A DNA stretch of 64,000 bases from Cyclobacteriaceae bacterium. Its GTDB lineage: Bacteria; Bacteroidota; Bacteroidia; Cytophagales; Cyclobacteriaceae. The position numbers and the translations under genes are program-made. The stretch's first letter is position 1, and each line of letters starts with the position of its first letter. The stretch lies in NCBI GenBank assembly GCA_016787565.1, contig JAEUUG010000012.1, positions 372,001 through 436,000 on the forward strand. The letters run 5' to 3'. Below the pieces are notes generated by a model that was not told where the DNA came from, made no database searches, and worked only from the letters and a program-made list of their open reading frames with translations. Of the stretch, positions 1-11,040 are shown one piece after another.

Positions 1-1981
1 GTACTTTAACATCACCCAAGCCCATGGAAAGACCACCTTTGTAGGCCATCTGGAATCCAAGATCCTTGATATCATCGAGGAACTTCGCAGCTTTCGATTG
101 ACCTGCAGCTTTGAATACATCCGCAATGATAGTTTGCAATTTCTTCTTCGTTAGAAGTTCATCTACAAAACCAACTTCTTCAGGAACGAATTGATTAAAG
201 AGAACACGTCCAACAACGGTTTCAATCAATTTATATGAGATCTCACCAGTCTTCTTGTCTTTAACTGTTGCTCTTACTTTGATAATAGCGTGCTTCGACA
301 ATTTTCCCTCATTGAAAGCAACAATTACCTCCTCTGAGGAATAGAATTTCTTGCCTTCGCCAACAACAATATGTTCAGGCGTGCTCTTTCTACCCTTTGT
401 CAGATAGTAGAGACCCAGTACCATATCCTGAGAAGGAACGGTAATAGGTGCACCGTTAGCAGGGTTCAAAATGTTGTGCGAAGAAAGCATCAGCATAGAC
501 GCTTCAAGAATTGCTTCTTGCCCTAGCGGAACGTGAACAGCCATCTGGTCACCGTCAAAGTCAGCGTTAAACGCAGTACATACTAACGGATGAAGTTGAA
601 TAGCTTTTCCTTCGATCAGCTTCGGTTGGAAAGCTTGTATACCAAGTCTGTGAAGTGTTGGAGCACGGTTCAAAAGAACAGGATGTCCTTTCAATACGTT
701 TTCCAAAATATCCCAGATCACCGGATCCTTGCGGTCAACAATTTTCTTAGCCGACTTAACGGTCTTCACAATTCCTCTTTCAATCAGCTTGCGGATAATA
801 AATGGCTTGAATAATTCGGCAGCCATATCTTTTGGCAGACCGCATTCATGCAGTTTCAATTCAGGTCCTACCACAATTACTGAACGACCAGAGTAGTCAA
901 CACGCTTACCAAGTAAGTTCTGACGGAAACGTCCTTGCTTACCTTTCAACATGTCACTCAACGATTTCAATGCACGGTTTCCATCGGAACGAACAGCATT
1001 CACTTTACGTGAGTTGTCGAACAATGAGTCAACCGCTTCCTGAAGCATACGCTTCTCGTTACGAAGAATTACTTCAGGAGCTTTAATATCAATCAAACGC
1101 TTCAGACGGTTGTTACGAATAATCACACGTCTGTACAGGTCATTCAAATCAGATGTAGCAAAACGACCACCATCCAACGGCACAAGCGGGCGCAATTCGG
1201 GCGGAATAACCGGCACCATCTTAATCACCATCCACTCCGGCTTGTTTTCAATACGGGTTCTGGCATCGCGGAAAGCTTCAACTACCTTCAAACGTTTCAA
1301 GGCTTCAGCCTTACGTTGTTGCGATGTATCGGTAGCAGCCTGGTGTCTTAAATCATAAGAAAGCAAATCCAATTGGGTTCTGGCCAATAACATTTCCAAT
1401 GCATCAGCGCCCATTTTTGCGATGAATTTCTTCGGATCGTTATCATCCAGCAGTTGATTCTCACGTGGCAGTTTATCCACGATGTCGAGGTATTCTTCTT
1501 CCGTTAGGAAGTCAAGGCGATTCACACCATCCTCTTCTTTGATACCAGGCTGGATAACAACATAGCGCTCGTAATAAATAATCTGATCAAGCTTCTTGGT
1601 TGGAAGACCAAGAAGGTAACCAATCTTATTCGGTAACGAACGGAAGTACCAGATGTGCGCAACCGGCACAACCAGCTCGATGTGACCCATACGCTCACGT
1701 CTTACTTTCTTCTCCGTAACTTCTACACCGCATCGATCGCAGATGATGCCTTTATAACGAATGCGCTTATACTTCCCGCAATGACATTCCCAATCCTTTA
1801 CAGGACCAAAAATCCGCTCGCAAAACAAACCGCCCATTTCAGGCTTGTACGTTCTGTAGTTGATGGTTTCGGGTTGTGTTACTTCACCATGGGAACTTTC
1901 CAGAATTGATTCCGGAGAAGCCAGACTAATGGTGATTCTTGAGAAGTCGTTGTTGATCTTTTTATTTTTTCTGAAAGACAT
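1..1981 (-). CDS. rpoC: RNA polymerase beta' subunit (5' part, cut by window edge)
   Basis: This is the N-terminal ~660 residues of the beta' subunit of DNA-dependent RNA polymerase; the 3' part lies beyond base 1. The protein opens [10 protein letters not shown] from the ATG at 1981-1979. An N-terminal zinc-finger region is visible ([10 protein letters not shown] followed by CDRCGVEV). The absolutely conserved active-site motif NADFDGDQM, whose aspartates hold the catalytic magnesium, is encoded at about 542-568 (residues ~472-480). The gene lies 100 bp downstream of rpoB on the same strand, the usual rpoBC order. No terminator is visible between the two, so they are probably cotranscribed. 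The identification is certain; only the C-terminal end is unseen. Confidence 0.98.
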   Translation of the reverse strand, partial: MSFRKNKKINNDFSRITISLASPESILESSHGEVTQPETINYRTYKPEMGGLFCERIFGPVKDWECHCGKYKRIRYKGIICDRCGVEVTEKKVRRERMGHIELVVPVAHIWYFRSLPNKIGYLLGLPTKKLDQIIYYERYVVIQPGIKEEDGVNRLDFLTEEEYLDIVDKLPRENQLLDDNDPKKFIAKMGADALEMLLARTQLDLLSYDLRHQAATDTSQQRKAEALKRLKVVEAFRDARTRIENKPEWMVIKMVPVIPPELRPLVPLDGGRFATSDLNDLYRRVIIRNNRLKRLIDIKAPEVILRNEKRMLQEAVDSLFDNSRKVNAVRSDGNRALKSLSDMLKGKQGRFRQNLLGKRVDYSGRSVIVVGPELKLHECGLPKDMAAELFKPFIIRKLIERGIVKTVKSAKKIVDRKDPVIWDILENVLKGHPVLLNRAPTLHRLGIQAFQPKLIEGKAIQLHPLVCTAFNADFDGDQMAVHVPLGQEAILEASMLMLSSHNILNPANGAPITVPSQDMVLGLYYLTKGRKSTPEHIVVGEGKKFYSSEEVIVAFNEGKLSKHAIIKVRATVKDKKTGEISYKLIETVVGRVLFNQFVPEEVGFVDELLTKKKLQTIIADVFKAAGQSKAAKFLDDIKDLGFQMAYKGGLSMGLGDVKV

Positions 1982-2081
1982 GTTGTGAAGTTTTCAGTTA
2001 ACTAATTCTATTAAAACTCCGGAAGTCCGAAAGTCCGTAAGCAGTTTTTCTGACTTGCGGAGTTTCGGTCTCTCCGACTAT

Positions 2082-5000
2082 TTAATCCATCGTAATTTCA
2101 AGAGCCAATCCACGCAATTCGTGAACAAGTACATTGAACGATTCAGGAATATTTGGCTTGCGCATATTTTCACCTTTTACAATGGCTTCGTATGCCTTCG
2201 CACGACCAATCACATCATCGGATTTCACCGTCAGGATTTCCTGCAGGATATGGGAAGCACCAAATGCTTCAATTGCCCAAACCTCCATTTCACCAAAACG
2301 CTGACCCCCGAACTGTGCTTTACCACCCAATGGCTGTTGCGTGATAAGCGAGTAAGGTCCGATGGAACGGGCATGCATCTTATCATCTACCAAGTGACCC
2401 AGTTTCAGCATGTAAGCGATACCTACCGTTACGGGCTGATCGAATTTATCACCTGTTAAGCCGTCATACAAGTATGTTCTGCCAAACTCAGGCAAACCTG
2501 CTTCATTCAATTCGTGCTGAACTTCTTCAATTGAAGCTCCGTCAAAAATTGGCGTAGCGTATTTCTTACCAAGTTTAAATCCTGCCCAGGCCAATACCGT
2601 CTCATAAATCTGACCCAGGTTCATGCGCGATGGTACACCAAGCGGGTTCAAACAAATATCAACCGGTGTTCCGTCTTGAAGGAAAGGCATGTCTTCATCG
2701 CGTACAATCCGGGCAACAACACCTTTGTTACCGTGACGACCGGCCATCTTATCACCCACCTTAAGCTTACGCTTCTTGGCGACATAAACTTTTGCAAGTT
2801 GTACGATGCCTGTAGGAAGCTCATCACCTACTTCGAGTGTAAAGCGTTCACGCTTAAACTCACCGGCATAGGTGTTGCGTTTCAATAGGTAATTCTTTAC
2901 CATCTCACCAATGAGGTCATTCGTGTGATCATCGCTTGTCCAGTTTTCAAGGCTGATATCAGCAATCAAATTTACCTCTTCCGGTACATTGTAATTACTT
3001 TCGTCACGATAGATATTTTTGTCAGGGAAGAGGTTATTCTCAATTACTTTAGCTGAGAATTTAACACCCTTGCTGACCAGTTCATCACCAAACTTATGCC
3101 GTACGCCATTGCTGGTTTTTCCGTTTAAGAGATGTGATAATTTAGTGATCATCTCCGAACGAAGGTCAGCCAATTGTTTGCTGTACTTATTCTTCAGTGC
3201 ATCAAGCTCTTTCTTCGACTTCGTGCGAACATCTTTATCGCGCTTCGGTCGTGAGAATAACTTCGTCTCAATAACCACACCTTTCAACGATGGAGGTGCC
3301 TTTAACGAAGCATCTTTCACATCACCAGCCTTATCACCGAAGATGGCACGCAGAAGTTTTTCTTCCGGTGTCGGATCAGTTTCTCCTTTCGGAGTAATCT
3401 TACCGATCAGGATGTCGCCTTCTTTTACTTCCGCACCAATGCGAATAATACCGTTTTCATCAAGGTGTTTTACAGCCTCTTCGCTGACATTTGGAATTTC
3501 AGAAGTAAGTTCTTCCTCACCACGTTTGGTATCACGAACTTCCAATTCAAATTCTTCAATGTGGATGGAGGTGTAGATGTCATCACGAACAACGCGTTCA
3601 GAGATTACAATCGCATCCTCAAAGTTATAACCTTGCCATGGCATGTAGGCCACCAACAAATTACGTCCAAGGGCCAACTCTCCGTTTTGCGTGGCATAGC
3701 CCTGGCATAACGGTTGACCTTTTACAACCTTCTGTCCCTTTGCTACAAGCGGTGTTAGGTTAATACAGGTATCCTGGTTTGTTCTTCTAAACTTGATCAG
3801 ACTATAAGTTCTGTATTCATCATCGAAGCTGACGAGTTTTTGTTCCTCATTTACTTCATATTTGATGACAATCTTCTTCGCATCCACAAATTCCACCACA
3901 CCAGTTCCTTCGGAAAGGATCAACGAACGGGAATCAATAGCCACTTGTCCTTCAAGACCTGTTCCTACAACCGGAGCTTCTGGCCTGATGAGTGGTACTG
4001 CCTGACGCTGCATGTTTGAACCCATCAAAGCACGGTTCGCATCATCATGTTCCAGGAAGGGAATCAACGAGGCAGCTACCGATACAATCTGGTTTGGAGC
4101 AATATCCATGTACTTCAGATCTTTTGGATCCACTACAGGGAAGTCGCCTTCAAAACGTGCTTTTACTTTATCTTCAAACAATTCACCGTTAGGCTTAATT
4201 TTCACATTGGCCTGTGCGATGTTGTGTGTATCTTCTTCTTCTGCTGTAAGGAAAATGATGTCCTTCGATTTTACTTTACCGTTCTCCACCTTGCGATAAG
4301 GAGTTTCGATGAAGCCCATTTTATTCACTTTTGCGTGAACACACAAGGATGAGATAAGACCAATGTTCGGACCTTCCGGAGTTTCAATGGTACAGAGACG
4401 TCCATAGTGCGTGTAATGAACATCGCGCACTTCAAAACCCGCACGTTCACGTGACAAACCACCAGGACCAAGGGCCGACATCCTACGCTTGTGCGTAATC
4501 TCGGCCAAGGGGTTAGTCTGATCCATGAATTGTGAAAGCTGGTTAGTACCGAAGAATGAATTGATAACCGAAGACAACGTCCGCGCATTGATCAAATCAA
4601 CCGGTTTGAAGTCTTCGTTATCACGAACGTTCATTCTTTCTTTGATGGTTCTGGCCATACGGGCAAGACCCACACCAAATTGAGAGTAAAGTTGTTCGCC
4701 AACGGTTCTTACCCTTCTGTTACTCAAGTGATCGATATCATCTACAACAGCCTTGGAGTTGATCAGACCAATGAGATACTTCACAATCAAAATAATATCT
4801 TCCTTTGTAAGAACGCGCTGATCGTAGCTTAAATCAAGACCCAGTTTTTTATTGATTCTGTAACGACCAACCTCACCTAAGTCATAACGCTTCTCACTGA
4901 AAAATAAACTCTGGATAATATCACGAGCTGTCTGCTCATCCGGAGCTTCTGTATTTCGTAACTGACGATAGATGTATTCAACCGCCTCTTTTTCAGAGTT

Positions 5001-5951
5001 AGAAGTATCTTTTGCCAGTGTATTGAATATGATGTTGTAATCGGTAATGTTGATGTCGTCACGGTGCAGGATGATTGATTTCACGCCTGAATCCAGGATC
5101 ACATCAACATCTTCTGCTTCGATTAAATGGTCGCGCTCTAACAACACTTCATTTCGGTCGATGGAAACCACTTCACCGGTATCCTCATCAACGAAATCTT
5201 CAGTCCAGGTTTTCAACACCCGGGCAGCAAGCTTTCTGCCGACAAATTTCTTCAGTGTGTTTTTGTTTGCATCGACTTCTTCCGACAGACCAAAAAGATC
5301 AAGAATATCTTTATCTGAACCAAAACCAATAGCGCGAAGCAATGTCGTTACCGGAAACTTTTTCTTACGATCGATATAAGCGTACATGATCGCATTCACG
5401 TCTGTAGCAAATTCAATCCATGAACCTTTGAACGGAATGATACGGGCAGAGTACAGTTTTGTGCCGTTCGTGTGCTTGCTCATGGCAAAGAACACACCGG
5501 GAGAGCGGTGAAGCTGCGAAACGATAACGCGCTCGGCACCATTGATTACAAACGATCCCTTTTCGGTCATGTAGGGGATATTTCCCAGGAATACCTCCTG
5601 TTCAATGGTTTCGAAATCTTCGTTGTCCTCATCATTACAGGTGAGGCGGAGTTTTGCCTTGAGCGGAACGGAGAACGTTAATCCCCGGTCAATACACTCA
5701 TCAACATTGTACTTGGGCGGATCGATGGTATAATCAACGAACTCCAATACAAAGTTTTCGCGTGAATCGCTTATTGGAAAATTCTCAGCAAAAACCTTGA
5801 AGAGGCCTTCGTTCTGCCTTTTCTCAGCAGCAGTTTCAATCTGTAAAAAATCTTTAAATGACTGGAGTTGTAGATCCAGAAAATCGGGATAGTCAAGAAT
5901 TTTCTCAATTGAAGAGAAATCAATTCTACCGTTGTTGGTCTTCTTTGCCAA
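2082..5951 (-). CDS. rpoB: RNA polymerase beta subunit
   Basis: The 1289-residue beta subunit of RNA polymerase, of normal length for Bacteroidota. The rifampicin-pocket segment lies at about residues 464-510 and includes [22 protein letters not shown] and [11 protein letters not shown]. The D, H and S positions most often changed in rifampicin resistance carry the sensitive-type residues. [14 protein letters not shown] segment, part of the conserved C-terminal catalytic region, is also present. The gene starts [12 protein letters not shown] at 5951 and follows rplL after a 144-bp gap that holds a hairpin (6019-6058). It precedes rpoC, giving the classic rplKAJL-rpoBC order. Confidence 0.99.
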   Translation of the reverse strand: MAKKTNNGRIDFSSIEKILDYPDFLDLQLQSFKDFLQIETAAEKRQNEGLFKVFAENFPISDSRENFVLEFVDYTIDPPKYNVDECIDRGLTFSVPLKAKLRLTCNDEDNEDFETIEQEVFLGNIPYMTEKGSFVINGAERVIVSQLHRSPGVFFAMSKHTNGTKLYSARIIPFKGSWIEFATDVNAIMYAYIDRKKKFPVTTLLRAIGFGSDKDILDLFGLSEEVDANKNTLKKFVGRKLAARVLKTWTEDFVDEDTGEVVSIDRNEVLLERDHLIEAEDVDVILDSGVKSIILHRDDINITDYNIIFNTLAKDTSNSEKEAVEYIYRQLRNTEAPDEQTARDIIQSLFFSEKRYDLGEVGRYRINKKLGLDLSYDQRVLTKEDIILIVKYLIGLINSKAVVDDIDHLSNRRVRTVGEQLYSQFGVGLARMARTIKERMNVRDNEDFKPVDLINARTLSSVINSFFGTNQLSQFMDQTNPLAEITHKRRMSALGPGGLSRERAGFEVRDVHYTHYGRLCTIETPEGPNIGLISSLCVHAKVNKMGFIETPYRKVENGKVKSKDIIFLTAEEEDTHNIAQANVKIKPNGELFEDKVKARFEGDFPVVDPKDLKYMDIAPNQIVSVAASLIPFLEHDDANRALMGSNMQRQAVPLIRPEAPVVGTGLEGQVAIDSRSLILSEGTGVVEFVDAKKIVIKYEVNEEQKLVSFDDEYRTYSLIKFRRTNQDTCINLTPLVAKGQKVVKGQPLCQGYATQNGELALGRNLLVAYMPWQGYNFEDAIVISERVVRDDIYTSIHIEEFELEVRDTKRGEEELTSEIPNVSEEAVKHLDENGIIRIGAEVKEGDILIGKITPKGETDPTPEEKLLRAIFGDKAGDVKDASLKAPPSLKGVVIETKLFSRPKRDKDVRTKSKKELDALKNKYSKQLADLRSEMITKLSHLLNGKTSNGVRHKFGDELVSKGVKFSAKVIENNLFPDKNIYRDESNYNVPEEVNLIADISLENWTSDDHTNDLIGEMVKNYLLKRNTYAGEFKRERFTLEVGDELPTGIVQLAKVYVAKKRKLKVGDKMAGRHGNKGVVARIVRDEDMPFLQDGTPVDICLNPLGVPSRMNLGQIYETVLAWAGFKLGKKYATPIFDGASIEEVQHELNEAGLPEFGRTYLYDGLTGDKFDQPVTVGIAYMLKLGHLVDDKMHARSIGPYSLITQQPLGGKAQFGGQRFGEMEVWAIEAFGASHILQEILTVKSDDVIGRAKAYEAIVKGENMRKPNIPESFNVLVHELRGLALEITMD

Positions 5952-6018
5952 GGTGTCTAGCGTTTAAGTTCTTAAAATCCTGGACGAGAAATAGTCAATA
6001 TATGGGCACAAATAGGAA

Positions 6019-6058
6019 TAGACCCCGTCCCGATCGTGTGATCCAGACACGGGGTCTA
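6019..6058 (-). other. Hairpin between rplL and rpoB
   Basis: A perfect 10-bp inverted repeat: TAGACCCCGT at 6019-6028 and ACGGGGTCTA at 6049-6058, with a 20-nt loop. It sits in the rplL-rpoB spacer. On the transcribed (minus) strand no U-run follows it, so it does not look like a full intrinsic terminator. In E. coli this spacer holds a partial terminator and an RNase III processing site that lower rpoBC expression relative to ribosomal proteins. A similar attenuating or processing role here is inference. Confidence 0.6.
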
Positions 6059-6095
6059 ACCGAAGCTGTTAGACAGTACCCTTCGTCAAGAAGAA

Positions 6096-6476
6096 TTACT
6101 TCAACTCAACTTCAGCGCCAGCCTCTGCAAGTTGTTTCTTCAGGCTTTCTGCTTCATCCTTAGGTAAACCTTCTTTGATGGTTTTAGGTGCACCATCCAC
6201 AACATCTTTAGCTTCTTTTAAGCCAAGACCAGTGAGTTCCTTAACCAATTTAACGATCTGAAGTTTGTTAGGACCTGCAGCTTTCAATACTACATCGAAG
6301 TTAGTTTTTTCTTCTGCAGCGGCAGCACCACCGCCAGCACCACCAGCAGGAGCAGCAACAACTGCAGCCGCGGCAGGCTCAATACCATGAGTTTCTTTTA
6401 AGTAAGAAGCCAGTTCGTTAACTTCTTTAACGGTGAGTTCAACGAGTTGATCTCCAAGTGCTTTAATGTCGGCCAT
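6096..6476 (-). CDS. rplL: 50S ribosomal protein L7/L12
   Basis: A 126-residue L7/L12 stalk protein that recruits GTPase translation factors to the ribosome. The N-terminal dimerisation domain ([20 protein letters not shown]) is followed by an Ala/Gly-rich flexible hinge at about residues 35-55. The C-terminal factor-binding domain contains [17 protein letters not shown] and ends in a typical VELK-type tail. Length and domain order are normal. It lies 33 bp downstream of rplJ, whose product anchors L7/L12 dimers to the ribosome. Confidence 0.99.
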   Translation of the reverse strand: MADIKALGDQLVELTVKEVNELASYLKETHGIEPAAAAVVAAPAGGAGGGAAAAEEKTNFDVVLKAAGPNKLQIVKLVKELTGLGLKEAKDVVDGAPKTIKEGLPKDEAESLKKQLAEAGAEVELK

Positions 6477-6509
6477 TTTAGTAAAGTTTAATTAATTCTT
6501 GTTCGATAA

Positions 6510-7043
6510 TTATTTAGTTCCACGCTCTTCCAGTGCTTTTACCAGACCAGCAACGGTGTTCTTGCCACTTAACAGAGCAGAAACAACATTCTTGGCAGGT
6601 GATTGCAACAAGGAAATAACTTCGCCAATGAGTTCATTTTTAGATTTGAGCTCACTCAGCATAATAAGGTTCTCGTCTCCAATAAAGAGACTTGAGTCGA
6701 TAGACGCTCCCTTTAATACAGGTCTGCCATCCAGTTTCTTACGAAACTCCCGGATCACTTTTGCAGGTGTGTTACCAGCCTCTTTGGAGAAGATTACTCC
6801 TGAAAAACCATGTAACACGTTGAACAAAGGTGAGAAGTCAGTCCCTTCCTGCTTTTCTAATGCTTTGCGGATTAAAGTGTTCTTATAAACACCGTATTCC
6901 ACACCACTTTTAAAGCACAATCTTCTAAAATTGTTCACCTGCTCAACGGTAAAACCGGATGCATCGGTGATATAGAAGTGACTGTGGTTGGCGAACTTTT
7001 CAGTTAGCACATCTATAATTTCTGCTTTTTCTTCTCTGGTCAT
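6510..7043 (-). CDS. rplJ: 50S ribosomal protein L10
   Basis: The 177-residue L10 protein, the base of the ribosomal stalk that binds L7/L12 dimers through its C-terminal helix. The N-terminus (MTREEKAEIIDVLTEKF) and the segment NNFRRLCFKSGVEYGVYKN are typical of the family. It follows rplA with an 11-bp gap and is followed by rplL. The gap is too short to hold the long L10 autoregulatory leader known from enteric bacteria, so any feedback control must act elsewhere. Confidence 0.98.
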   Translation of the reverse strand: MTREEKAEIIDVLTEKFANHSHFYITDASGFTVEQVNNFRRLCFKSGVEYGVYKNTLIRKALEKQEGTDFSPLFNVLHGFSGVIFSKEAGNTPAKVIREFRKKLDGRPVLKGASIDSSLFIGDENLIMLSELKSKNELIGEVISLLQSPAKNVVSALLSGKNTVAGLVKALEERGTK

Positions 7044-7054
7044 GTTTTTAATGC

Positions 7055-7753
7055 TTAAACGCCAGCAATTGAATTTGTGTCAATCGTGATACCAGGGCTC
7101 ATTGTGGTGGAAAGTGTCACACTTCTAAAGTATGCCCCTTTCGCTGATGCTGGTTTCAACTTGGCCACTACTTGTAACATCTCTGCAGCATTGTCCCGGA
7201 TTTTATCGGCCGAGAAGGAAGCTTTTCCAATGCTAACATGGATGATACCTTGTTTATCTATTTTGAAATCGATTTTACCGGCCTTAACTTCTTTCACGGC
7301 TTTACCGACTTCGAGCGTAACAGTTCCTGATTTTGGGTTTGGCATAAGACCGCGCGGACCGAGCACTTTACCCAGTTTACCAACCTTTGCCATAACAGTG
7401 GGTGTACAAATGATCACATCGATATCTGTCCAGCCACCTTCAATTTTCTGAATATAATCATCCAGACCAACATGTTCAGCGCCAGCATCTTTTGCTTCTT
7501 GCTGTTTGTCTGGTGTACACAACACCAGCACACGAACATGTTTACCGATACCATGTGGTAAGGCAACTACGCCTCTCACCATCTGATCGGATTTCTTAGG
7601 ATCAACACCCAATTTGATATCCAGATCAACGGAAGAATCAAATTTGGTGAACGTTATATCCTTTAAAACTTTTGAAGCGTCCTCCAAGGAGTATTCTTTC
7701 TCAGCATCGTACTTTGCGAGAACTGCTTTTCTGTTTTTTGAAATCTTTGCCAT
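7055..7753 (-). CDS. rplA: 50S ribosomal protein L1
   Basis: The 232-residue L1 protein of the large-subunit E-site stalk, which binds 23S rRNA and helps release deacylated tRNA. Conserved segments include [16 protein letters not shown] at the start, [19 protein letters not shown] near residues 120-140, and a C-terminal MSPGITID. Length is normal. It lies 11 bp after rplK and 11 bp before rplJ, consistent with a single transcript. In many bacteria L1 represses its own rplKA mRNA; whether it does so here cannot be judged by eye. Confidence 0.98.
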   Translation of the reverse strand: MAKISKNRKAVLAKYDAEKEYSLEDASKVLKDITFTKFDSSVDLDIKLGVDPKKSDQMVRGVVALPHGIGKHVRVLVLCTPDKQQEAKDAGAEHVGLDDYIQKIEGGWTDIDVIICTPTVMAKVGKLGKVLGPRGLMPNPKSGTVTLEVGKAVKEVKAGKIDFKIDKQGIIHVSIGKASFSADKIRDNAAEMLQVVAKLKPASAKGAYFRSVTLSTTMSPGITIDTNSIAGV

Positions 7754-7764
7754 TTCCTTAAGTG

Positions 7765-8208
7765 TTATTTGTCCCAGGGGGCGGTTCCAGAAACTGTGAT
7801 ACCCATACTTCTTGCTGTACCGGCAACCATTTTCATGGCTGACTCAACCTTGAATGCATTGAGGTCAGGCATTTTGGTTTCCGCAATGGTCTTCACCTGA
7901 TCCCAGGTGATTGCCCCAACCTTTGCCCGGTTAGGCTCGGCAGAACCCTTCTGTTTTTTTGCTGCATCTAAAATCAATATCGCAGCCGGAGGCGTTTTAA
8001 TAACAAAGTCAAACGACTTGTCATTATATATTGAAATCAGTACGGGCAGCACTTGACCCTGCTTCTCTTGCGTACGGGCGTTGAACTGCTTACAGAAGTC
8101 CATAATGTTTAGACCCTTGCTACCCAGAGCCGGGCCGATTGGAGGTGCAGGATTTGCCTGACCACCCTTTACCTGTAACTTCAGATAACCAATAATTTCC
8201 TTTGCCAT
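7765..8208 (-). CDS. rplK: 50S ribosomal protein L11
   Basis: The 147-residue L11 protein of the GTPase-associated centre. The N-terminal domain shows the proline-rich switch segment [15 protein letters not shown] and [12 protein letters not shown]. The C-terminal RNA-binding domain ends with [12 protein letters not shown], also typical. It lies 7 bp after nusG and directly before rplA. Length and content are normal. Confidence 0.98.
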   Translation of the reverse strand: MAKEIIGYLKLQVKGGQANPAPPIGPALGSKGLNIMDFCKQFNARTQEKQGQVLPVLISIYNDKSFDFVIKTPPAAILILDAAKKQKGSAEPNRAKVGAITWDQVKTIAETKMPDLNAFKVESAMKMVAGTARSMGITVSGTAPWDK

Positions 8209-8215
8209 GTTATCT

Positions 8216-8773
8216 TTAATCTAACTTTTCTACCTGCATATAACTTAACTCTACCGGAGTATTCCGGCCAAATATCTTCACCATTACGTTGAGCTTCTTT
8301 TTATCCTCAAAAATCTCCTCAACTGTTCCAGTAAATCCACTGAATGGTCCGTCCATTACTTTTACCGACTCACCTTTAATGAAAGGTGTCTCAAGTTTCA
8401 CTTCAAATTCATCTATTGAATCAACCTTGCCCAAAATCCTGTTTACCTCCGACTGACGCAACGCAACAGGCTCCTTTGTAGCCTTTGTTCCATTCCCGCC
8501 TAAGAAACCAATCACCCCTGGTATATTATTTACCATATGAAAAGCCTCTCCGTTCGACAAGTCTGCAGATACCAGCACATAGCCTGGAAAGAAATTTCTT
8601 TCTCTAACCCTCTTTTTCCCTCCGCGCATTTCATAAACCTTTTCGGAAGGAATAAGAACCTGCGGAATAAATTCCACCATCTTCGAGCGTTCAATCTCCG
8701 TTTCCAGGTAAGATTTTACCTTCTTTTCCTGGCCGCTTACGACCCTGAGTACATACCACTTCAGTTCGCCCAT
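8216..8773 (-). CDS. nusG: Transcription termination/antitermination protein NusG
   Basis: A 185-residue NusG, which binds RNA polymerase and links it to Rho or to the leading ribosome. The N-terminal NGN domain begins [19 protein letters not shown] and contains [10 protein letters not shown]. The C-terminal KOW domain carries [20 protein letters not shown] at about residues 133-152. Length is normal. It sits between secE (9 bp upstream) and rplK (7 bp downstream), the standard arrangement. Confidence 0.98.
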   Translation of the reverse strand: MGELKWYVLRVVSGQEKKVKSYLETEIERSKMVEFIPQVLIPSEKVYEMRGGKKRVRERNFFPGYVLVSADLSNGEAFHMVNNIPGVIGFLGGNGTKATKEPVALRQSEVNRILGKVDSIDEFEVKLETPFIKGESVKVMDGPFSGFTGTVEEIFEDKKKLNVMVKIFGRNTPVELSYMQVEKLD

Positions 8774-8782
8774 GCCTAACGC

Positions 8783-8974
8783 TTAAAATTCCTTGTAAAA
8801 CCAACCCAGACCAGTGCTAAAAACCCAGTCTATGGCACCGATTACCAACGCAAAAATGGTTGAAGCTACAAGCACAAGAATTGCACTGCCTTGTAATTCG
8901 CTGAATTTTGACCAAGTCACCTTGTTCCTGATCTCATCCCAAGATTCTGCGATATAGATTTTTAACTTCTCCAT
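8783..8974 (-). CDS. secE: Preprotein translocase subunit SecE
   Basis: A small SecE of the SecYEG translocon, of the short single-spanning type. The start is placed at the ATG giving MEKLKIYIAESWDEIRNKVTW (63 residues), which matches the family start. The frame stays open upstream to a possible earlier ATG at 9004. An amphipathic helix with the conserved KVTW segment is followed by one membrane helix (SAILVLVASTIFALVIGAI). It lies between tRNA-Trp and nusG on the same strand. Confidence 0.93.
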   Translation of the reverse strand: MEKLKIYIAESWDEIRNKVTWSKFSELQGSAILVLVASTIFALVIGAIDWVFSTGLGWFYKEF

Positions 8975-9041
8975 TACTCTATCTTTTTTCACCGCAAATT
9001 CCAATTATCGGAATAAGCAAGTGGCTTAAATTAAACTCCTG

Positions 9042-9114
9042 CACGGGTGGAGAGACTCGAACTCCCAGCCAACGGTTTTGGAGACCGCTACTCTACCAAT
9101 TGAGCTACACCCGT
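9042..9114 (-). tRNA. tRNA-Trp (CCA anticodon)
   Basis: A complete 73-nt cloverleaf. The acceptor stem ACGGGTG/CACCCGT is perfect, the D arm reads AGCTCAATTGGTAGAGTA, the anticodon loop contains CTCCAAA (anticodon CCA) and the T loop contains GTTCGAG. The discriminator base is G and no CCA end is encoded. It lies between tuf and secE, an order also common in other bacteria. Confidence 0.97.
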
Positions 9115-9261
9115 TTATGTTGGCATTAACCCTCTACACTTTGAGCCGAACCAACTGATTTTTTGGCCTTTCTGCCTTGCTTTAGCGGGAACTTCTCAAT
9201 CTCCTGAGCCGCACCCATATACTCAGCCCAAAAGGACTGCAAAGGTAGCACAATGTGCCAG

Positions 9262-9301
9262 AAAACAAAAGCGTTTCTGAGAAAAATCTCAGAAACGCTT
9301 T
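9262..9301 (-). terminator. Intrinsic terminator after tuf
   Basis: A perfect 15-bp inverted repeat (AAAGCGTTTCTGAGA at 9268-9282, its complement at 9287-9301) with a 4-nt loop. It is followed on the minus strand by a U-rich tract (TTTTGTTTTC). It starts 19 bp past the tuf stop codon, so it should end the tRNA-tuf transcript and separate it from tRNA-Trp-secE. Confidence 0.9.
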
Positions 9302-9319
9302 CTATTGATAATCAAGCGA

Positions 9320-10507
9320 TTAGTCGAGGATTTCAGTAACCTGACCTGATCCCACTGTACGGCCACCTTCGCGGATAGCGAAACGAAGACCCTTCTCCAT
9401 AGCGATCTTATTGATCAACTCTACTTCAATAGAGATGTTATCGCCAGGCATAACCATTTCAACACCAGCAGGAAGTTTACACTCACCTGTTACGTCTGTT
9501 GTACGGAAATAGAACTGAGGACGGTATTTGTTAAAGAATGGGGTATGACGACCACCTTCTTCTTTAGACAAAACGTAAACTTCAGCTTTGAACTTAGCAT
9601 GAGGTGTTACCGAGTTCGGCTTACAGATAACCATACCTCTTTTGATTTGCTCTTTTTCAATACCGCGGAGCAACAAACCAACGTTATCACCTGCTTCTCC
9701 TCTGTCAAGAATCTTACGGAACATTTCAACACCTGTAATAGTTGAGGTAAGATCTTCAGCACCCATTCCCAAGATTTGAACGGGATCACCAGTTTTAATA
9801 ACACCACGCTCGATACGACCCGTGGCAACGGTACCACGACCTGTAATCGAAAATACATCCTCAACTGGCATCAAGAAATCTTTGTCAACCAAACGAACTG
9901 GAATTGGAATGTACTCATCCACAGCCGTCATCAATTCTTCAACTTTAGCAACCCACTGAGGCTCTCCGTTAAGAGCACCTAAAGCAGACCCTCTGATTAC
10001 AGGCATGGTGTCGCCTGGGAAACTATAAGCAGACATCAATTCACGAACTTCCATTTCTACCAGATCCAGCAACTCAGCATCATCTACCAAGTCAACTTTA
10101 TTCATGAACACAACAAGGGCAGGAACACCTACCTGACGAGCCAACAGAATGTGCTCGCGGGTTTGTGGCATCGGACCATCGGTAGCAGCTACAACAAGTA
10201 TAGCTCCATCCATTTGAGCCGCACCCGTAACCATGTTCTTAACATAGTCAGCGTGACCTGGACAGTCTACGTGTGCGTAGTGTCTCTTGTCGGTTGCATA
10301 CTCTACGTGTGATGTGTTGATGGTAATACCTCTTTCTTTTTCTTCAGGAGCATTGTCGATTGAAGAGAAGTCGCGCATAGCTGCGAGACCTTTAGATGCA
10401 AGAACCTTTGTAATTGCAGCGGTAAGTGTAGTCTTACCATGATCCACGTGTCCAATGGTACCAATGTTCACGTGTGGTTTTGAACGGTCAAATGTTTCTT
10501 TTGCCAT
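9320..10507 (-). CDS. tuf: Elongation factor Tu
   Basis: The 395-residue EF-Tu GTPase that brings aminoacyl-tRNA to the ribosome. The G1 motif GHVDHGKT is at residues 19-26, switch I contains [21 protein letters not shown] is G3 and NKVDLVDD is G4. Domains 2 and 3 follow at normal length. The start [17 protein letters not shown] is typical. It is preceded by a tRNA cluster and followed by a strong terminator; a 216-bp spacer separates it from tRNA-Thr. Confidence 0.99.
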   Translation of the reverse strand: MAKETFDRSKPHVNIGTIGHVDHGKTTLTAAITKVLASKGLAAMRDFSSIDNAPEEKERGITINTSHVEYATDKRHYAHVDCPGHADYVKNMVTGAAQMDGAILVVAATDGPMPQTREHILLARQVGVPALVVFMNKVDLVDDAELLDLVEMEVRELMSAYSFPGDTMPVIRGSALGALNGEPQWVAKVEELMTAVDEYIPIPVRLVDKDFLMPVEDVFSITGRGTVATGRIERGVIKTGDPVQILGMGAEDLTSTITGVEMFRKILDRGEAGDNVGLLLRGIEKEQIKRGMVICKPNSVTPHAKFKAEVYVLSKEEGGRHTPFFNKYRPQFYFRTTDVTGECKLPAGVEMVMPGDNISIEVELINKIAMEKGLRFAIREGGRTVGSGQVTEILD

Positions 10508-10565
10508 ATTTGAAAATCCCGGTTAAAGTTTAAAGTGTATAAATTAATTATTGTTTTAATCTTCA

Positions 10566-10582
10566 ATCTTCTCCGCCTGAGA
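10566..10582. other. Small hairpin in the tuf 5' leader
   Basis: CTTCTC and GAGAAG form a 6-bp stem around a 5-nt loop about 60 bp upstream of the tuf start, in the tRNA-Thr to tuf spacer. It could be an RNA processing or stability element. No known riboswitch is recognisable in the spacer. A chance origin is possible. Confidence 0.3.
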
Positions 10583-10723
10583 AGAAACTACACCCCAAAC
10601 ATGTTAAGCCTTTCGAATAAGGGTTATTCGTATTCCTGCCGAAACAGGATTTGAAATTTCTGATACGCTTTGATGTTCGCTACGCATCGGTAATCAGTTA
10701 TTTCACAAAAACATTACGCTCTG

Positions 10724-10795
<72 letters not shown>

Positions 10796-10804
10796 TTTCT
10801 TCTA

Positions 10805-10874
10805 CTGCTGCTAATCCTCTGGTAGACCTCTTCTCCACCTAGGCGGATACTCTACCACTGAGCTACAACAACAG
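10805..10874 (-). pseudogene. Degenerate tRNA-Thr copy
   Basis: This stretch lies between tRNA-Gly and tRNA-Thr. It shares a 21-nt block with the neighbouring tRNA-Thr (end of the acceptor stem and whole D arm, around AGCTCAGTGGTAGAG) and later the block GAAGAGGTC. The anticodon stem-loop is replaced by a near-palindrome (TCCACCTAGGCGGA on the plus strand) and there is no T loop. The ends can still pair as a seven-pair acceptor stem with two G-U pairs. It cannot form a normal cloverleaf, so I read it as a decayed or recombined copy rather than a working tRNA. Confidence 0.6.
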
Positions 10875-10901
10875 TCATTGCTCTTCACCTTTCGGTTAAT
10901 G

Positions 10902-10974
10902 AGCGGGAGACGAGGCTCGAACCCGCGACCTATAGCTTGGAAGGCTATCGCTCTACCAACTGAGCTACTCCCGC
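10902..10974 (-). tRNA. tRNA-Gly (TCC anticodon)
   Basis: A complete 73-nt tRNA with acceptor stem GCGGGAG/CTCCCGC, D arm AGCTCAGTTGGTAGAGC, anticodon stem-loop ATAGCCTTCCAAGCTAT (anticodon TCC) and T loop GTTCGAG. No CCA end is encoded. It is followed in the transcript by a degenerate tRNA-Thr copy and then the intact tRNA-Thr. Confidence 0.97.
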
Positions 10975-11015
10975 TTGTAGGATTGAACTCACATTCAATC
11001 CATTAATATTTTAAA

Positions 11016-11040
11016 GAACCCGCGACCTATAGCTTGGAAT
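11016..11040 (-). pseudogene. Fragment of a tRNA-Gly copy
   Basis: About 24 bp are identical to the T-arm, variable and anticodon part of the adjacent tRNA-Gly (core CCGCGACCTATAGCTTGG on the plus strand). The match ends in the anticodon loop, where palindromic sequence begins (11040-11077). The 3' acceptor half is absent. This is a partial duplication, not a functional tRNA. Confidence 0.65.

Noticed and set aside
2055..2459. A 134-codon open frame antisense to the end of rpoB
   Set aside because: Same reasoning: entirely covered by rpoB, no start context and no recognisable domain.
3019..3576. A 185-codon open frame antisense to rpoB
   Set aside because: It lies wholly within the conserved rpoB gene on the opposite strand, with no family features. 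Long antisense frames are common over GC-moderate conserved genes.
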